Shown piece after piece: positions 1-8,555 of a stretch of 64,000 nt of DNA (position 1 is the first letter of the stretch; each line of letters starts with the position of its first letter). Position numbers and translations under genes: made by a program. The notes beneath the pieces were generated by a model, which was not told the origin of the DNA, ran no database searches, and worked only from the letters and a program-made list of their open reading frames with translations. This DNA comes from Xanthomonas arboricola pv. populi (GTDB taxonomy: Bacteria > Pseudomonadota > Gammaproteobacteria > Xanthomonadales > Xanthomonadaceae). The stretch lies in contig NZ_MDEB01000006.1 of assembly GCF_002939945.1 (NCBI RefSeq), forward strand, positions 1 through 64,000, written 5' to 3'.

Positions 1-305
1 CCGAGCTTGGTGAAGAATTCGAACGCGGCATCGGCCTTGGCTTCGGCGCGATTCAACGCGGTGTTGCCGATATCCCACGGGTACGCACGCGTGCCCGGGC
101 CGAACGGATCGGCGCCGTTGCCGCAGAAGCTGTGCCAGTAGGCCACGGCAAAGCGCAGGTGCTCGGCCATGGTCTTGTCGCCGATCTGCTTGTTGGCGTC
201 GTAGACCTTGAACGCCAGCGGGTTGTCAGAGTCGCGGCCTTCGAAGCCGATCTTGCCGATGCCGGGGAAATATTCTTTGGCGCCGATGTAGATGGTGTTG
301 CTCAT
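1..305 (-). CDS. xylA: Xylose isomerase, N-terminal part (gene runs off the left edge)
   Basis: The first 101 codons begin [19 protein letters not shown] and contain the segment [15 protein letters not shown], which is the N-terminal signature of class II xylose isomerase. This cytoplasmic metal-dependent enzyme interconverts D-xylose and D-xylulose. The ATG at 305 is preceded on the minus strand by an AGGAG ribosome-binding site about 8 bases upstream. A xyl-box palindrome lies about 175 bases upstream, so control by a xylose-responsive repressor is likely. The catalytic His/Asp and metal ligands lie outside the window and cannot be checked. Confidence 0.93.
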   Translation of the reverse strand, partial: MSNTIYIGAKEYFPGIGKIGFEGRDSDNPLAFKVYDANKQIGDKTMAEHLRFAVAYWHSFCGNGADPFGPGTRAYPWDIGNTALNRAEAKADAAFEFFTKL

Positions 306-480
306 GGGGTGGAACTCCTGCGCAGAGGCGAGGGGAGAAGGGAAAGGTGTCGCAAGCCAGTGGCCAGCCACGTAGCGCAGCGATCGCGCATGCGCACCGC
401 CACCGCCCGCCACCAGCGCGCACGCTCAATCAGCGCCGGAGGCGAATGTGGGCGCGGGCGATGACCCACGCCGCACAAAA

Positions 481-494
481 TGTTAGCGCTACCA
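481..494 (-). promoter_or_regulatory. xyl-box operator upstream of xylA
   Basis: The 14-base sequence TGTTAGCGCTACCA is the reverse complement of TGGTAGCGCTAACA, the xyl-box described for the xylan/xylose regulon of Xanthomonas campestris. It is an imperfect palindrome centred on AGCGCT and lies 176 bases upstream of the xylA start. That a xylose repressor binds here is inferred from the match. Confidence 0.8.
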
Positions 495-679
495 CAATCG
501 CGACCGAAAAAAGCCGCGCCATGGAGCGAAGCTGAAGATGCCATGCCGATCCCGAGTGAAGCGGTCTGACCGACTTTACCCAGCCCGGCGCCGAAAGGCT
601 TGCTGCGCTGCGAGATACGAATTGTTGCGTAGCGGCCAGGTGTGGTGATGACCGGTAGTTGGTGGGTTGGGGCGTACGG

Positions 680-725
680 CCCTCACCCGCCCTTCGGGCA
701 CCCTCTCCCGCATGCGGGAGAGGGA
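680..725. repeat. Palindromic intergenic repeat, family A (plus orientation)
   Basis: CCCTCACCCGCCCTTCGGGC is followed by a short hairpin CTCTCCCGCATGCGGGAGAG. This is the first of more than a dozen family A copies in the window. Family A elements carry two nested palindromes, one around CCCTTCGGG and one around CCCGC..GCGGG, and always sit between genes. Their 3' half passes directly into the minisatellite at 716-961. Confidence 0.85.
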
Positions 726-961
726 ATCGCCACGAGAGGGAATCGCCACGAGAGGGAATCGCCACGAGAGGGAATCGCCAGGAGAGGGATCGCCAGGAGA
801 GGGATCGCCAGGAGAGGGATCGCCACGAGAGGGAACTGCCGGGAGAGGGATCGCCAGGAGAGGGAACCGCCGGGAGAGGGAACCGCCGGGAGAGGGATCG
901 CCACGAAAGAGAACTGCCGGGAGAGGGAATCGCCAGGAGAGGGAAACCGCCGGGAGAGGGT
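716..961. repeat. Minisatellite of 15-16-bp units
   Basis: About sixteen direct copies of GAGAGGGAATCGCCAC and close variants (GAGAGGGATCGCCAG, GAGAGGGAACTGCCGG) lie head to tail. The first unit coincides with the end of the family A palindrome at 680-725, so the array looks like expansion of the repeat edge. All reading frames through it are repeat-encoded Arg/Glu/Gly peptides with no sign of a real gene. Confidence 0.9.
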
Positions 962-1000
962 TGGGTGGGAGGCGCTCCCCCGTAGTGAGAGCTTGCTCCC

Positions 1001-1046
1001 TTCCCCCGTTAACGGGGGAAGGTGCCCGAAGGGCGGATGGGGGCAG
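1001..1046. repeat. Palindromic intergenic repeat, family A (minus orientation)
   Basis: CCTTCCCCCGTTAACGGGGG is followed by AAGGTGCCCGAAGGGCGGAT. It is an inverted copy relative to the element at 680-725, so the minisatellite is bracketed by two oppositely oriented family A palindromes. Confidence 0.85.
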
Positions 1047-1064
1047 CCACCTCTGGCCTCACGA

Positions 1065-1106
1065 CCCAATCCCAATCCCAATCCCAATCCCAATCCCAAT
1101 CCCAAT
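1065..1106. repeat. Hexanucleotide tract (CCCAAT)7 upstream of ttcA
   Basis: Seven perfect CCCAAT units end 27 bases before the ttcA start. A TACAAT -10-like hexamer follows at 1119-1124, so a -35 element about 17 bases upstream of it would fall within the last units. Copy-number change by slipped-strand mispairing would therefore alter the promoter. Confidence 0.95.
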
Positions 1107-1118
1107 CCCCCCGGCCGC

Positions 1119-1124
1119 TACAAT
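1119..1124 (+). promoter_or_regulatory. Putative -10 element of ttcA
   Basis: TACAAT lies ten bases before the ATG at 1134. If used, transcription would start almost at the start codon, which would fit the absence of any Shine-Dalgarno sequence. Inferred from sequence only. Confidence 0.35.
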
Positions 1125-1133
1125 GGCCGGCTT

Positions 1134-2048
1134 ATGACCGCTGTCCTGCCGCTGCCGCAACCCCTGGCCGACCCCGCGCCGCGCGACCCGCGCCAGCGGC
1201 TGCAGCGTGAGCAGGCGCGCCTGGGCAAACGCCTGCAGCGCCAGGTGGGCCAGGCGATTGCCGACTTCGGCATGATCGCGCCCGGCGACAAGATCATGGT
1301 CTGCCTGTCCGGCGGCAAGGACAGCTACACCTTGCTGGACATGCTGTTGCAGTTGCAGCGCAAGGCGCCGGTGCCGTTCACCCTGGTGGCAGTCAATCTG
1401 GACCAGAAGCAGCCCGACTTCCCCGCCCACGTCCTGCCTACCTATCTGCGCGGGCTGGATGTGCCGTTCGCCATCGTCGAGCAGGACACCTATTCGGTGG
1501 TCAGCCGGGTGATCCCGGCCGGCAAGACCATGTGTTCGTTGTGCTCGCGGCTGCGGCGCGGTGCGCTGTATGCCTACGCGCAGGCGCACGGCGTGACCAA
1601 GATCGCGCTCGGCCATCACCGCGACGACATCGTGGCCACGTTCTTCATGAACCTGTTCCACCACGCCCGGCTCGCGGCGATGGCGCCCAAGCTGCGCAGC
1701 GACGACGGCCAGCACGTGGTGATCCGCCCGCTGGCCTATGTGCGCGAAGCCGACATCGCCGCCTATGCGCAGGCGCGCCAGTTCCCGATCATTCCGTGCA
1801 ACCTGTGCGGCAGCCAGCAAAACCTGCAGCGCCAACAGGTCGGCCGCATGCTGCAGCAATGGGACCGCGAGCAGCCCGGGCGGGTCGAGCAGATCGCCCG
1901 CGCGCTGGGCGATGTGCGGCCCGAGCAACTGGCCGACCGCGCGTTGTTCGATTTCCTGTCGCTGGGCCGCAGCGGCCAGGTCGCACCGCCCGGTCCCGAC
2001 TCCAACGCCTGGCTCGCTGCCGGCGACAGCGCACACGACAGCGAGTGA
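1134..2048 (+). CDS. ttcA: tRNA cytosine(32) 2-sulfurtransferase TtcA
   Basis: The 304-residue cytoplasmic ATP- and iron-sulfur-dependent enzyme thiolates C32 of tRNA. The PP-loop SGGKDS is at about residues 58-63. Two CxxC pairs, CSLC near residue 130 and CNLC near residue 222, are the cluster/sulfur-relay cysteines of the TtcA family. ALGHHRDD is also typical. The reading frame stays open far upstream, but only because the repeats lack stops. The ATG at 1134 ([10 protein letters not shown]) is chosen because family similarity begins just after it. There is no good ribosome-binding site, so the mRNA may be nearly leaderless. The hexanucleotide tract immediately upstream is unusual. Confidence 0.95.
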   Translation: MTAVLPLPQPLADPAPRDPRQRLQREQARLGKRLQRQVGQAIADFGMIAPGDKIMVCLSGGKDSYTLLDMLLQLQRKAPVPFTLVAVNLDQKQPDFPAHVLPTYLRGLDVPFAIVEQDTYSVVSRVIPAGKTMCSLCSRLRRGALYAYAQAHGVTKIALGHHRDDIVATFFMNLFHHARLAAMAPKLRSDDGQHVVIRPLAYVREADIAAYAQARQFPIIPCNLCGSQQNLQRQQVGRMLQQWDREQPGRVEQIARALGDVRPEQLADRALFDFLSLGRSGQVAPPGPDSNAWLAAGDSAHDSE

Positions 2049-2114
2049 CGCGGCCACCACGGCGGCGGCAGTCTTCCCACCCTCCACGTTTCTTCCTCCT
2101 CTTCGGTCCGACGC

Positions 2115-3020
2115 ATGTTCTTTCGTAATCTCACCCTGTTCCGTTTCCCGACCACGCTGGATTTCTCCGAGATCGACACGCTGCTGCCGCAAGTGCAGCT
2201 CAAGCCGGTCGGCCCGCTGGAAATGAGCTCGCGCGGTTTCATTTCCCCGTTCGGCCGCGACGAGCAGGAAGTGCTCTCGCACCGTCTGGAAGATTTCCTC
2301 TGGCTCACCGTCGGTGGCGAGGACAAGATCCTGCCTGGCGCGGTGGTCAACGACCTGCTCGAGCGCAAGGTCGCCGAGATCGAAGAGAAGGAAGGCCGTC
2401 GTCCCGGTGGCAAGGCCCGCAAGCGCCTGAAGGACGACCTGATCCATGAGTTGTTGCCGCGCGCCTTCGTCAAGAGCTCGCGTACCGATGCCATCCTGGA
2501 CCTGCAGCACGGCTACATCGCGGTCAACAGCTCCAGCCGCAAGAGCGGCGAGAACGTGATGAGCGAGATCCGCGGCGCACTCGGCAGCTTCCCGGCACTG
2601 CCGTTGAATGCCGAAGTCGCACCGCGTGCCATCCTCACCGGCTGGATCGCCGGCGAACCCCTGCCCGAAGGCCTGAGCCTGGGCGAAGAGTGCGAGATGA
2701 AGGACCCGATCGAAGGCGGCGCGGTGGTCAAGTGCCAGCACCAGGAACTGCGCGGCGACGAGATCGACAAGCACCTGGAAGCCGGCAAGCAGGTGACCAA
2801 GCTGGCGCTGGTGCTGGACGACAATCTGTCGTTCGTCCTCGGCGACGATCTGGTGATCCGCAAGCTCAAGTTCCTCGATGGCGCACTGGACCAGCTCGAA
2901 CACAGCGAAGACGACGGCGCGCGCGCCGAACTCGACGCGCGCTTCGCGCTGATGAGCGCCGAAATCCGGCGCCTGTTCCTGCTGCTGGAAACCGCGCTGA
3001 AGCTGAGCAAGGCGGAGTAA
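2115..3020 (+). CDS. rdgC: Recombination-associated protein RdgC
   Basis: The 301-residue protein starts MFFRNLTLFRFP, and the N-terminal fold and overall length match RdgC. RdgC is a nucleoid-associated ring protein that binds double-stranded DNA and restrains RecA-dependent recombination. The segments SSRGFISPFGRDE and RKLKFLDGALDQL are characteristic of the family. It follows ttcA by 66 bases in the same direction and may be cotranscribed. The start is the first ATG, with only a weak purine-poor leader. Confidence 0.95.
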   Translation: MFFRNLTLFRFPTTLDFSEIDTLLPQVQLKPVGPLEMSSRGFISPFGRDEQEVLSHRLEDFLWLTVGGEDKILPGAVVNDLLERKVAEIEEKEGRRPGGKARKRLKDDLIHELLPRAFVKSSRTDAILDLQHGYIAVNSSSRKSGENVMSEIRGALGSFPALPLNAEVAPRAILTGWIAGEPLPEGLSLGEECEMKDPIEGGAVVKCQHQELRGDEIDKHLEAGKQVTKLALVLDDNLSFVLGDDLVIRKLKFLDGALDQLEHSEDDGARAELDARFALMSAEIRRLFLLLETALKLSKAE

Positions 3021-3100
3021 CCAGGACGTCGAACGGCGGCGTCGTCGAGGTGCGATGCGCGGCTTGAATCATCCGAGGTCTAAATCAACAGCTCGGTGAG

Positions 3101-3221
3101 TCGAGTGTGCGGCGCCCTCACCGCTCGCGGGACACGCCGCGAACCCATCCCTGGGGGCTCGGTGGCGGCATCCATGCCGCCACACGGTCCCGCAACCGGC
3201 GAGGACACTGCAACAGACAGT
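3101..3221. repeat. 120-bp dispersed repeat, copy 1
   Basis: This segment and the one at 3541-3660 are near-identical over about 120 bases, from TCGAGTG to CAGACAGT. Each contains the palindrome GGCGGCATCCATGCCGCC. No coding potential is convincing in any frame. Confidence 0.88.
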
Positions 3222-3416
3222 TGGTCGGCTGGATTCTAAAAGCGTGTCACTCGGCTTTCGGTGGGCAGATGAGACGTTTGTAAATTGGGTGCTGGAGGCC
3301 GGTAGCCGCTCGGCTTGCGCTGGAAAAATGGTGAGAGGTTGAGCGAACGCCCCGTGATCCAAGCAGAGCACGCCATGCACTGCTTGCAACCACACATACC
3401 GACCATCTCGACTGGT

Positions 3417-3518
3417 CCTTGCCCGCCCACCGTCGCGGGACCTTACGCGGCAGGGATGCCGCGTAAGAGCTTACAGGGACGTACTTGCAGCGTGTCCCGC
3501 GACGGTGGGCGGGCAAGG
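3417..3518. repeat. Large inverted repeat with 24-bp perfect arms
   Basis: The arms at 3417-3440 and 3495-3518 are exact reverse complements of each other (CCTTGCCCGCCCACCGTCGC...). Inside lies a second hairpin with perfect 11-base arms at 3442-3452 and 3457-3467 (CTTACGCGGCA). The structure sits between the two copies of the 120-bp repeat and could fold into a long stem in either strand. It resembles a small non-autonomous element, but no transposase or clear target duplication is seen. Confidence 0.85.
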
Positions 3519-3540
3519 GCCCTGCAGCCAACGCGCAGCG

Positions 3541-3660
3541 TCGAGTGCGCGGTGCCCTCACCACTCGCGGGACACGCCGCGAACCCATCCTTCGGGGCTC
3601 GTTGGCGGCATCCATGCCGCCAACGAGCCCGCAACCGGCGAGGACACTGCACCAGACAGT
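3541..3660. repeat. 120-bp dispersed repeat, copy 2
   Basis: A direct repeat of 3101-3221 with scattered substitutions. Together with the inverted repeat between them, these elements fill most of the 800-base gap between rdgC and the metallopeptidase gene. The remainder of the gap (3661-3828) shows nothing recognisable. Confidence 0.88.
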
Positions 3661-3834
3661 GTGCGGACTGTTTTACTCAAAGCCCTGCAGCCAGGTCGCA
3701 GATCCACGGACGTCCGCTGCGCCCACCTGACGATGGGCGACGTCGTCTTGTGAGCCGCTCCAGGTAGCGTCAACATCGCATGTATCAATCGCGCCATCTC
3801 ACCACCTGACACAGCGCAGCGCTATCCTGTGCCG

Positions 3835-4620
3835 ATGTTCAAGCCCGTCCGCCGTCTGATCGCGCCCGCCCCGCAGGTTGTCGAACGCGACTGCGTGCGC
3901 CTGCAGCTGGACGGGCGCGAAATCGCGGTACTGCGCGTGCGCGACCCGCGCGCGCGGCGCATCAAGCTCAGTGTGGACGAACGCGGTGCGCGGCTGACCT
4001 TGCCGCTGCGCGCAAGCCTGGTGTCGGGCGAGCGCTTTCTGCTGGCGCACCTGGACTGGTTGGGCACGCAGCTGTCGCGTTATCAGCAGGTCGATGCCTT
4101 TCCGGCGTTGGCGCGTGGCGTGCCGGGGTTGCTGCCGTTACGCGGCGCCTTGTTGCCGCTGAGCTGGCACGACGGGCGCTACGCGCGTATCGAAATTACC
4201 GATGACGGCGCGCAGTTCCATGTACCGACCCGCCTGGGCGATGCAGGCCTGCGCCGCACGCTGAAGGAATTCTACGAAGCGCAGGCGCGCGCCGATGTCG
4301 GCCGCTGGTTGCCAAGCTATCTGCCCGGCCTGCCGCGCGCGCCGGCGCGGGTGCGGCTGAAGGTGATGTCCTCGCAGTGGGGCTCGCTGGCACCGGATGG
4401 CTCGATGGCGCTGGATCTGGCGCTGGTGCTCGGCCGTCCGTCCGCGTTCGAATACGTGCTGGTGCACGAGCTCTGCCATCTGCTGCAGGCCAACCACTCG
4501 CCCGCGTTCTGGGCCGAGGTGGAGCAGCGCTTTCCCGCCTGGCGCGACGAGCGCAGCTATTTTCACGAACACGGCCGCCAGCTCAAGGCGCAGCTGCGGC
4601 GGTTGCTGCAGGCAGAGTGA
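3835..4620 (+). CDS. YgjP-like (DUF45) zinc metallopeptidase
   Basis: The 261-residue protein has the zinc-peptidase motif HELCHL near residue 210, followed by NHSPAFW, the arrangement of the YgjP/SprT-like M48-related metallopeptidase domain. The two His residues would bind zinc and the Glu would be the catalytic base. The N-terminal half carries RDPRARRIKLSVDERG, matching the usual N-terminal strand region of this family. No signal peptide is visible, so it should be cytoplasmic. A GTG at 3829 could add two residues. Substrate unknown. It is a monocistronic gene preceded by repeat DNA. Confidence 0.85.
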   Translation: MFKPVRRLIAPAPQVVERDCVRLQLDGREIAVLRVRDPRARRIKLSVDERGARLTLPLRASLVSGERFLLAHLDWLGTQLSRYQQVDAFPALARGVPGLLPLRGALLPLSWHDGRYARIEITDDGAQFHVPTRLGDAGLRRTLKEFYEAQARADVGRWLPSYLPGLPRAPARVRLKVMSSQWGSLAPDGSMALDLALVLGRPSAFEYVLVHELCHLLQANHSPAFWAEVEQRFPAWRDERSYFHEHGRQLKAQLRRLLQAE

Positions 4621-4698
4621 GCTGTCGCGTGCCAGGCAACAAACCGCAGGAACCTCAGCGCATTCGCATCGCGCCGACGCATGCTCGCGTCACCCGCA

Positions 4699-5571
4699 TC
4701 ACGCGCGCTGCGGCGGCAGCGACGCCAGGAATTCGTTGATCACCGCCGCCACCGCTTCGGGTGCTTCCATGTGCACATGGTGGGTGCCGGGCAACAACTG
4801 CAGGCGTGCATCGCGCATCAGCGCCACACGGTGATCGCGCAAGGCAGCGGGGAAGTACACCTGCGCCGGCGTGGCGAAGATGGCCTGGGTCGGGCAGGCG
4901 ATGGAGGCCAGCAGCACGTCGATCTGCGCTTCGGTCATGCGGATCGCGGTGGGCAAGGTCAGGCGCGGGTCGCTGCACCAGCTATAGCCGCCTTCGACCG
5001 GGCAGACGCCGCGCTCCACCAGCAGCCGCGCGGCCGGTTCGGTGAGCTGGTTGGCCATCATGCGTGCGCGCACCGGCATCTCCATCGACGGAAACACCCG
5101 CAACGGCCGCTGCGCCAGTGTGCGTGCCGACGCCACCGCATCGCGCAGGCGGGTGGCGGTGCTCTCGACCGGCTCGGCCAGCGCGCCCAGCGCCTCGATC
5201 GCGATCAAGGCGTCCACGCGTTCCGGCGCCGCAGCGGCCAGCAGGCTGGCAACGCCGCCGCCCAGCGAGTGGCCGAGCACGCTGAAGCGCTCCCAGCCCA
5301 GCGCATCGGCCACCTGCAGCAGAATGCCGATCGCGCTGCTGAGCGTGTATTCGGCACCGGTCGGCAGCCACGCGCTGTGGCCGTGACCGGGCAGATCGAG
5401 CAACACCAGATCCAGGTCCTGCGCGTGCAGGTGCGCGCTCAGCGGCAGGAAGCTGGCGGCGTTGTCCAGCCATCCATGCAGGGCCAGCACCCGGCGCGGG
5501 CCGCGATCGGGATTGCGCAGTCCGGTGACCCGGCCGATCGCCAGGTCGCACGCAAACGGCTCCAACCTCAC
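4699..5571 (-). CDS. Alpha/beta-fold hydrolase
   Basis: The 290-residue protein contains [17 protein letters not shown] (oxyanion region), the nucleophile elbow GHSLGGG near residue 105, and a C-terminal GTHHVHME histidine. These form the Ser-Asp-His layout of an alpha/beta hydrolase such as the MhpC/YbfF group. No signal peptide is seen. The GTG start at 5571 overlaps the hemH stop in a GTGA arrangement, so translation is probably coupled to hemH. The frame remains open upstream through hemH, but that part is a shadow. The substrate cannot be told from sequence. Confidence 0.88.
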   Translation of the reverse strand: MRLEPFACDLAIGRVTGLRNPDRGPRRVLALHGWLDNAASFLPLSAHLHAQDLDLVLLDLPGHGHSAWLPTGAEYTLSSAIGILLQVADALGWERFSVLGHSLGGGVASLLAAAAPERVDALIAIEALGALAEPVESTATRLRDAVASARTLAQRPLRVFPSMEMPVRARMMANQLTEPAARLLVERGVCPVEGGYSWCSDPRLTLPTAIRMTEAQIDVLLASIACPTQAIFATPAQVYFPAALRDHRVALMRDARLQLLPGTHHVHMEAPEAVAAVINEFLASLPPQRA

Positions 5572-6524
5572 GCGCGCCGCGCCACTGCGGCCAGTGCCTG
5601 CGCATGCGCCGGGCTGGCGTTGAGGCAGGGGATATAGCTGAGCGTTGCGCCGCGTTCGGCCAGCGTTTCGGCAAAGCCCAACGCCACTTCTTCCAGGGTT
5701 TCCAGGCAGTCGGTGGCAAAACCCGGGCACACCAGGTCGAAGCTGCGCACGCCGCCTTCGGCCAGTTTCCACAAGGTCGGTTCGGCGTAGGGCTGCAACC
5801 AACGCTCCGAGCCGAAGCGCGACTGGTAGCCCATCTGCCATTCGTCCGCGCCCAGGCCCAGCGCGGCGACGATGGCCTGCGCGCTGCGCTCGCATTGCTG
5901 CGGATACGGATCGCCGGCATTGGCCACGCGCTGCGGCAGGCCGTGGAAGGAGAACATCAGCTTTTCGCTGCGCCCGTGCGCCTGCCAGTGCGCACGGATC
6001 GAATCGGCGATCGCCGCGACCCAGCCGGCGTCTTCGCAATACTCCTGGATCACCTCCACCGCGATCTCCGGCGCGCTCGGGCGCCAGGCATCGATCACGT
6101 CCTGGATCGAGGCGGTGGTGGTGGTGGAATACTGCGGATACAACGGCAGCACCACGATGCGCTTGATGCCGCGCGCACGCAGTGCGTCCAGCGTCTTGCG
6201 CAGGGCCGGGGCGCCATAGCGCATGGCCCACTCCACATGCCAGTCCGGCATGACCTCCTTCAGGCCCTCGGCCAGGCGGCGCGTGTACACCGCCAGCGGT
6301 GAGCCGTCCGGCAGCCAGACCTTGGCGTATTTCTCGGCCGACTTGGGCCCGCGGATCGGCAGGATCACCCCATACAGCAGCGGCTTCCAGAACAGCGGCG
6401 GGATCGCGACCACGCGGCGGTCGCTGAGGAATTCGGCCAGGTAGCGGCGCACGGCCGGGGCGGTTGGCGACTCGGGCGTGCCGAGATTGACGACCAGCAG
6501 GGCGGTATCGGGGGTGGTGTTCAT
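5568..6524 (-). CDS. hemH: Ferrochelatase
   Basis: The 318-residue enzyme inserts ferrous iron into protoporphyrin IX at the last step of haem synthesis. Diagnostic segments are [10 protein letters not shown] at the N terminus, [16 protein letters not shown] and FSFHGLPQR, the last containing the metal-binding histidine, plus a conserved Glu in ETLEEV near the C terminus. The length fits bacterial ferrochelatases. The start MNTTPDTA at 6524 is preferred; an in-frame ATG at 6533 adds three residues. It is the first gene of a two-gene unit with the overlapping hydrolase. Confidence 0.96.
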   Translation of the reverse strand: MNTTPDTALLVVNLGTPESPTAPAVRRYLAEFLSDRRVVAIPPLFWKPLLYGVILPIRGPKSAEKYAKVWLPDGSPLAVYTRRLAEGLKEVMPDWHVEWAMRYGAPALRKTLDALRARGIKRIVVLPLYPQYSTTTTASIQDVIDAWRPSAPEIAVEVIQEYCEDAGWVAAIADSIRAHWQAHGRSEKLMFSFHGLPQRVANAGDPYPQQCERSAQAIVAALGLGADEWQMGYQSRFGSERWLQPYAEPTLWKLAEGGVRSFDLVCPGFATDCLETLEEVALGFAETLAERGATLSYIPCLNASPAHAQALAAVARRA

Positions 6525-6685
6525 GCGCACCATTCTGGCAGAGCGCAGCAGTGCTGCCGAGGACAGCGCATCGATCGCCCCCATTGACCGCCTCTGGCCC
6601 CCGGTTGCGCTCACCACCGATTCATTGCGCCACCACTAACGTCGCGCCATTGCTATCTTTAATGGATTGTCCTTTGGAGCTTGTC

Positions 6686-7588
6686 ATGCCTCGTCTGTCG
6701 CGCCTGGCCCTGTTGTTGTCGCTGACCTTCGCCGCCGGCCATGCCGTCGCCGGCCCGGAAGAGGACCAGCGCGCGCGTAACGCGGTGCGCGTGCTCAACG
6801 AGATCATGAAGATTCCCGAGCAGGCCATCCCGGACAAGCTGCTCGACGAGGCGCGCGCCATCGTGGTCATCCCCGACACGCTCAAGGCCGGGCTGGTGAT
6901 CGGCGGCCGTCGCGGGCACGGCCTGATGTCGATGAAGAATGCCGACGGCAGCTGGTCGCAGCCGGTGTTCGTCAAACTCACCGGCGGCAGCATCGGCTTC
7001 CAGGCCGGCGTGCAGTCCTCCGACGTGGTGCTGGTGTTCCGCAACGACCGCAGCCTGGACAACATCGTCAACGGCAAGTTCACCCTCGGCGCCGATGCCG
7101 GCGTGGCCGCCGGCCCGGTGGGCCGCAATGCCGCCGCGGCTACCGATGGCCAGCTCAAGGCCGAAATCTGGTCGTGGTCGCGCGCCCGTGGCCTGTTCGC
7201 CGGCGTGGCGCTGGACGGTGCGGTGCTGCAGATCGACGATGCCGCCGACCTCAACGCCTACGGTGGCGGCGCCACCCCGCGCATGATCTTCGAAGGGCGT
7301 ACCAACGAGCGTGCCTCCACCGACGTGATCGCCTTCCGCGACCGCCTGGAAGAAGCGACCTACACCGCACGCGCCAATCGCGGCACCGATGGCGCCGCCG
7401 AGGGCACCGCACCTGCACCGCGTCCGCAGACTCCGCCACCGGCACAGGCCGCGAGCACACCGCCGCCGCCGGCCAACGAGGCCAGCACCGTGCCGATGCA
7501 GCCCAGCGCCACGCCACCGCCGCAGCAGGGCTTCCAGCCGGTGTCCGATGGCGAAATCCGCACCGAATCGCTGGACGGCAACCGCTAA
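6686..7588 (+). CDS. Secreted SYLF-domain (Ysc84-like) lipid-binding protein
   Basis: The 300-residue protein begins with a clear signal peptide ([22 protein letters not shown]). A SYLF/DUF500 domain follows, with [26 protein letters not shown] and [10 protein letters not shown]. Bacterial SYLF proteins are periplasmic or outer-membrane associated and bind phospholipid. The last 80 residues are a Pro/Ala/Gln-rich low-complexity tail ([15 protein letters not shown]), probably unstructured or wall-spanning. The ATG at 6686 has a GGAG ribosome-binding site. It is divergent from hemH across a gap of about 160 bases. Confidence 0.85.
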   Translation: MPRLSRLALLLSLTFAAGHAVAGPEEDQRARNAVRVLNEIMKIPEQAIPDKLLDEARAIVVIPDTLKAGLVIGGRRGHGLMSMKNADGSWSQPVFVKLTGGSIGFQAGVQSSDVVLVFRNDRSLDNIVNGKFTLGADAGVAAGPVGRNAAAATDGQLKAEIWSWSRARGLFAGVALDGAVLQIDDAADLNAYGGGATPRMIFEGRTNERASTDVIAFRDRLEEATYTARANRGTDGAAEGTAPAPRPQTPPPAQAASTPPPPANEASTVPMQPSATPPPQQGFQPVSDGEIRTESLDGNR

Positions 7589-7661
7589 CCCGCTGTCATC
7601 CCCCTGCGCGGTGCGCTGGGGTATCCTGCGTCTTCCTTCTTCTTCAGCAAGCGAGCAGATC

Positions 7662-7889
7662 ATGGGCGGTTTCAGCATTTGGCACTGGCTGATCGTGCTG
7701 GTGATCGTGTTGCTGGTGTTCGGTACCAAGCGGCTCACCAGCGGCGCCAAGGATCTCGGCAGCGCGGTCAAGGAATTCAAGAAAGGCATGCACGACGAGG
7801 ACAAGCCGGCCGGCAAGCTCGGCGACGACAGCCGCACTGCCGAGCAGGCACGGCAGGCGCAGGCCGAGCGCGATCGCGACGCGCGTTGA
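7662..7889 (+). CDS. tatA: Sec-independent translocase subunit TatA
   Basis: The 75-residue protein has one N-terminal membrane helix ([15 protein letters not shown]), the hinge FGTKRL and an amphipathic helix [16 protein letters not shown]. This is the TatA architecture that forms the variable pore for folded twin-arginine substrates. It is the first gene of tatABC. Confidence 0.96.
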   Translation: MGGFSIWHWLIVLVIVLLVFGTKRLTSGAKDLGSAVKEFKKGMHDEDKPAGKLGDDSRTAEQARQAQAERDRDAR

Positions 7890-7904
7890 TCCGGAGCGGC
7901 GTCG

Positions 7905-8555
7905 GTGTTTGACATAGGTGTTGGCGAACTGACGCTGATTGCGATCGTCGCCCTGGTAGTGCTCGGTCCCGAGCGCTTGCCCAAGGCGGCCCGGTTCGCC
8001 GGTTTGTGGGTGCGCCGCGCGCGCATGCAGTGGGATTCGGTCAAGCAGGAACTGGAGCGCGAGCTGGAGGCCGAAGAGCTCAAGCGCAGCCTGCAGGATG
8101 TACAAGCCTCGCTGCGCGAGGCCGAAGACCAGTTGCGCAACAAGCAGCAGCATCTGGAGCAGGGCGCGCGCGCGCTGCATCATGAGGTCGGCCGCGATAT
8201 CGATATCCGCAGCAGTGCGGCACCGGTGGCCACGCCACTGGAGCTGGCGCATGCGGATTTGTCGGCTGGGGCCAATGCTGCGTCGGCAGCGGGCGCAGCC
8301 GATGCACCTGAACATGCGGCTGCGGCATCGGTCATTGCCCAGGCACAGCCCATTGCTCCGGCGCCCCATCAGACATTGGTGCCGGCCCCACATGACCCCG
8401 TGGTGCCGGCGCCGCATGCAGCGCATCTCACCAGCACCAGCGCGCATGCGCAGACGCCGGTCACCACCACGCCGATGGAGCCGAGCACGCTGAAGGCGCC
8501 GACCGAGCCGACCGAGCCGACCGAGCCGGGCAAGATCCAGGGGACACAGCCGTGA
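7905..8555 (+). CDS. tatB: Sec-independent translocase subunit TatB
   Basis: The 216-residue protein starts with GTG and MFDIGVGELTLIAIVALVVLGPERLP, the single helix plus GPERLP turn of TatB. TatB forms the twin-arginine receptor with TatC. An amphipathic/coiled segment follows (residues 30-95). The C-terminal 110 residues are a low-complexity Ala/Pro/His tail, with VPAPH repeated and TEPTEPTEPGK near the end; it is longer than in enteric TatB and is probably disordered. It overlaps tatC by four bases (GTGA). Confidence 0.95.
   Translation: MFDIGVGELTLIAIVALVVLGPERLPKAARFAGLWVRRARMQWDSVKQELERELEAEELKRSLQDVQASLREAEDQLRNKQQHLEQGARALHHEVGRDIDIRSSAAPVATPLELAHADLSAGANAASAAGAADAPEHAAAASVIAQAQPIAPAPHQTLVPAPHDPVVPAPHAAHLTSTSAHAQTPVTTTPMEPSTLKAPTEPTEPTEPGKIQGTQP

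Noticed and set aside
642..1133. Upstream extension of the ttcA reading frame and overlapping Arg/Gly-rich frames
   Set aside because: All are translations of the minisatellite and hexanucleotide repeats without stops; family similarity starts only after the ATG at 1134.
1059..2903. Long open frame on the minus strand opposite ttcA and rdgC
   Set aside because: It is an antisense shadow caused by high GC at third positions; the product is low-complexity with no motif, and both plus-strand genes are certain.
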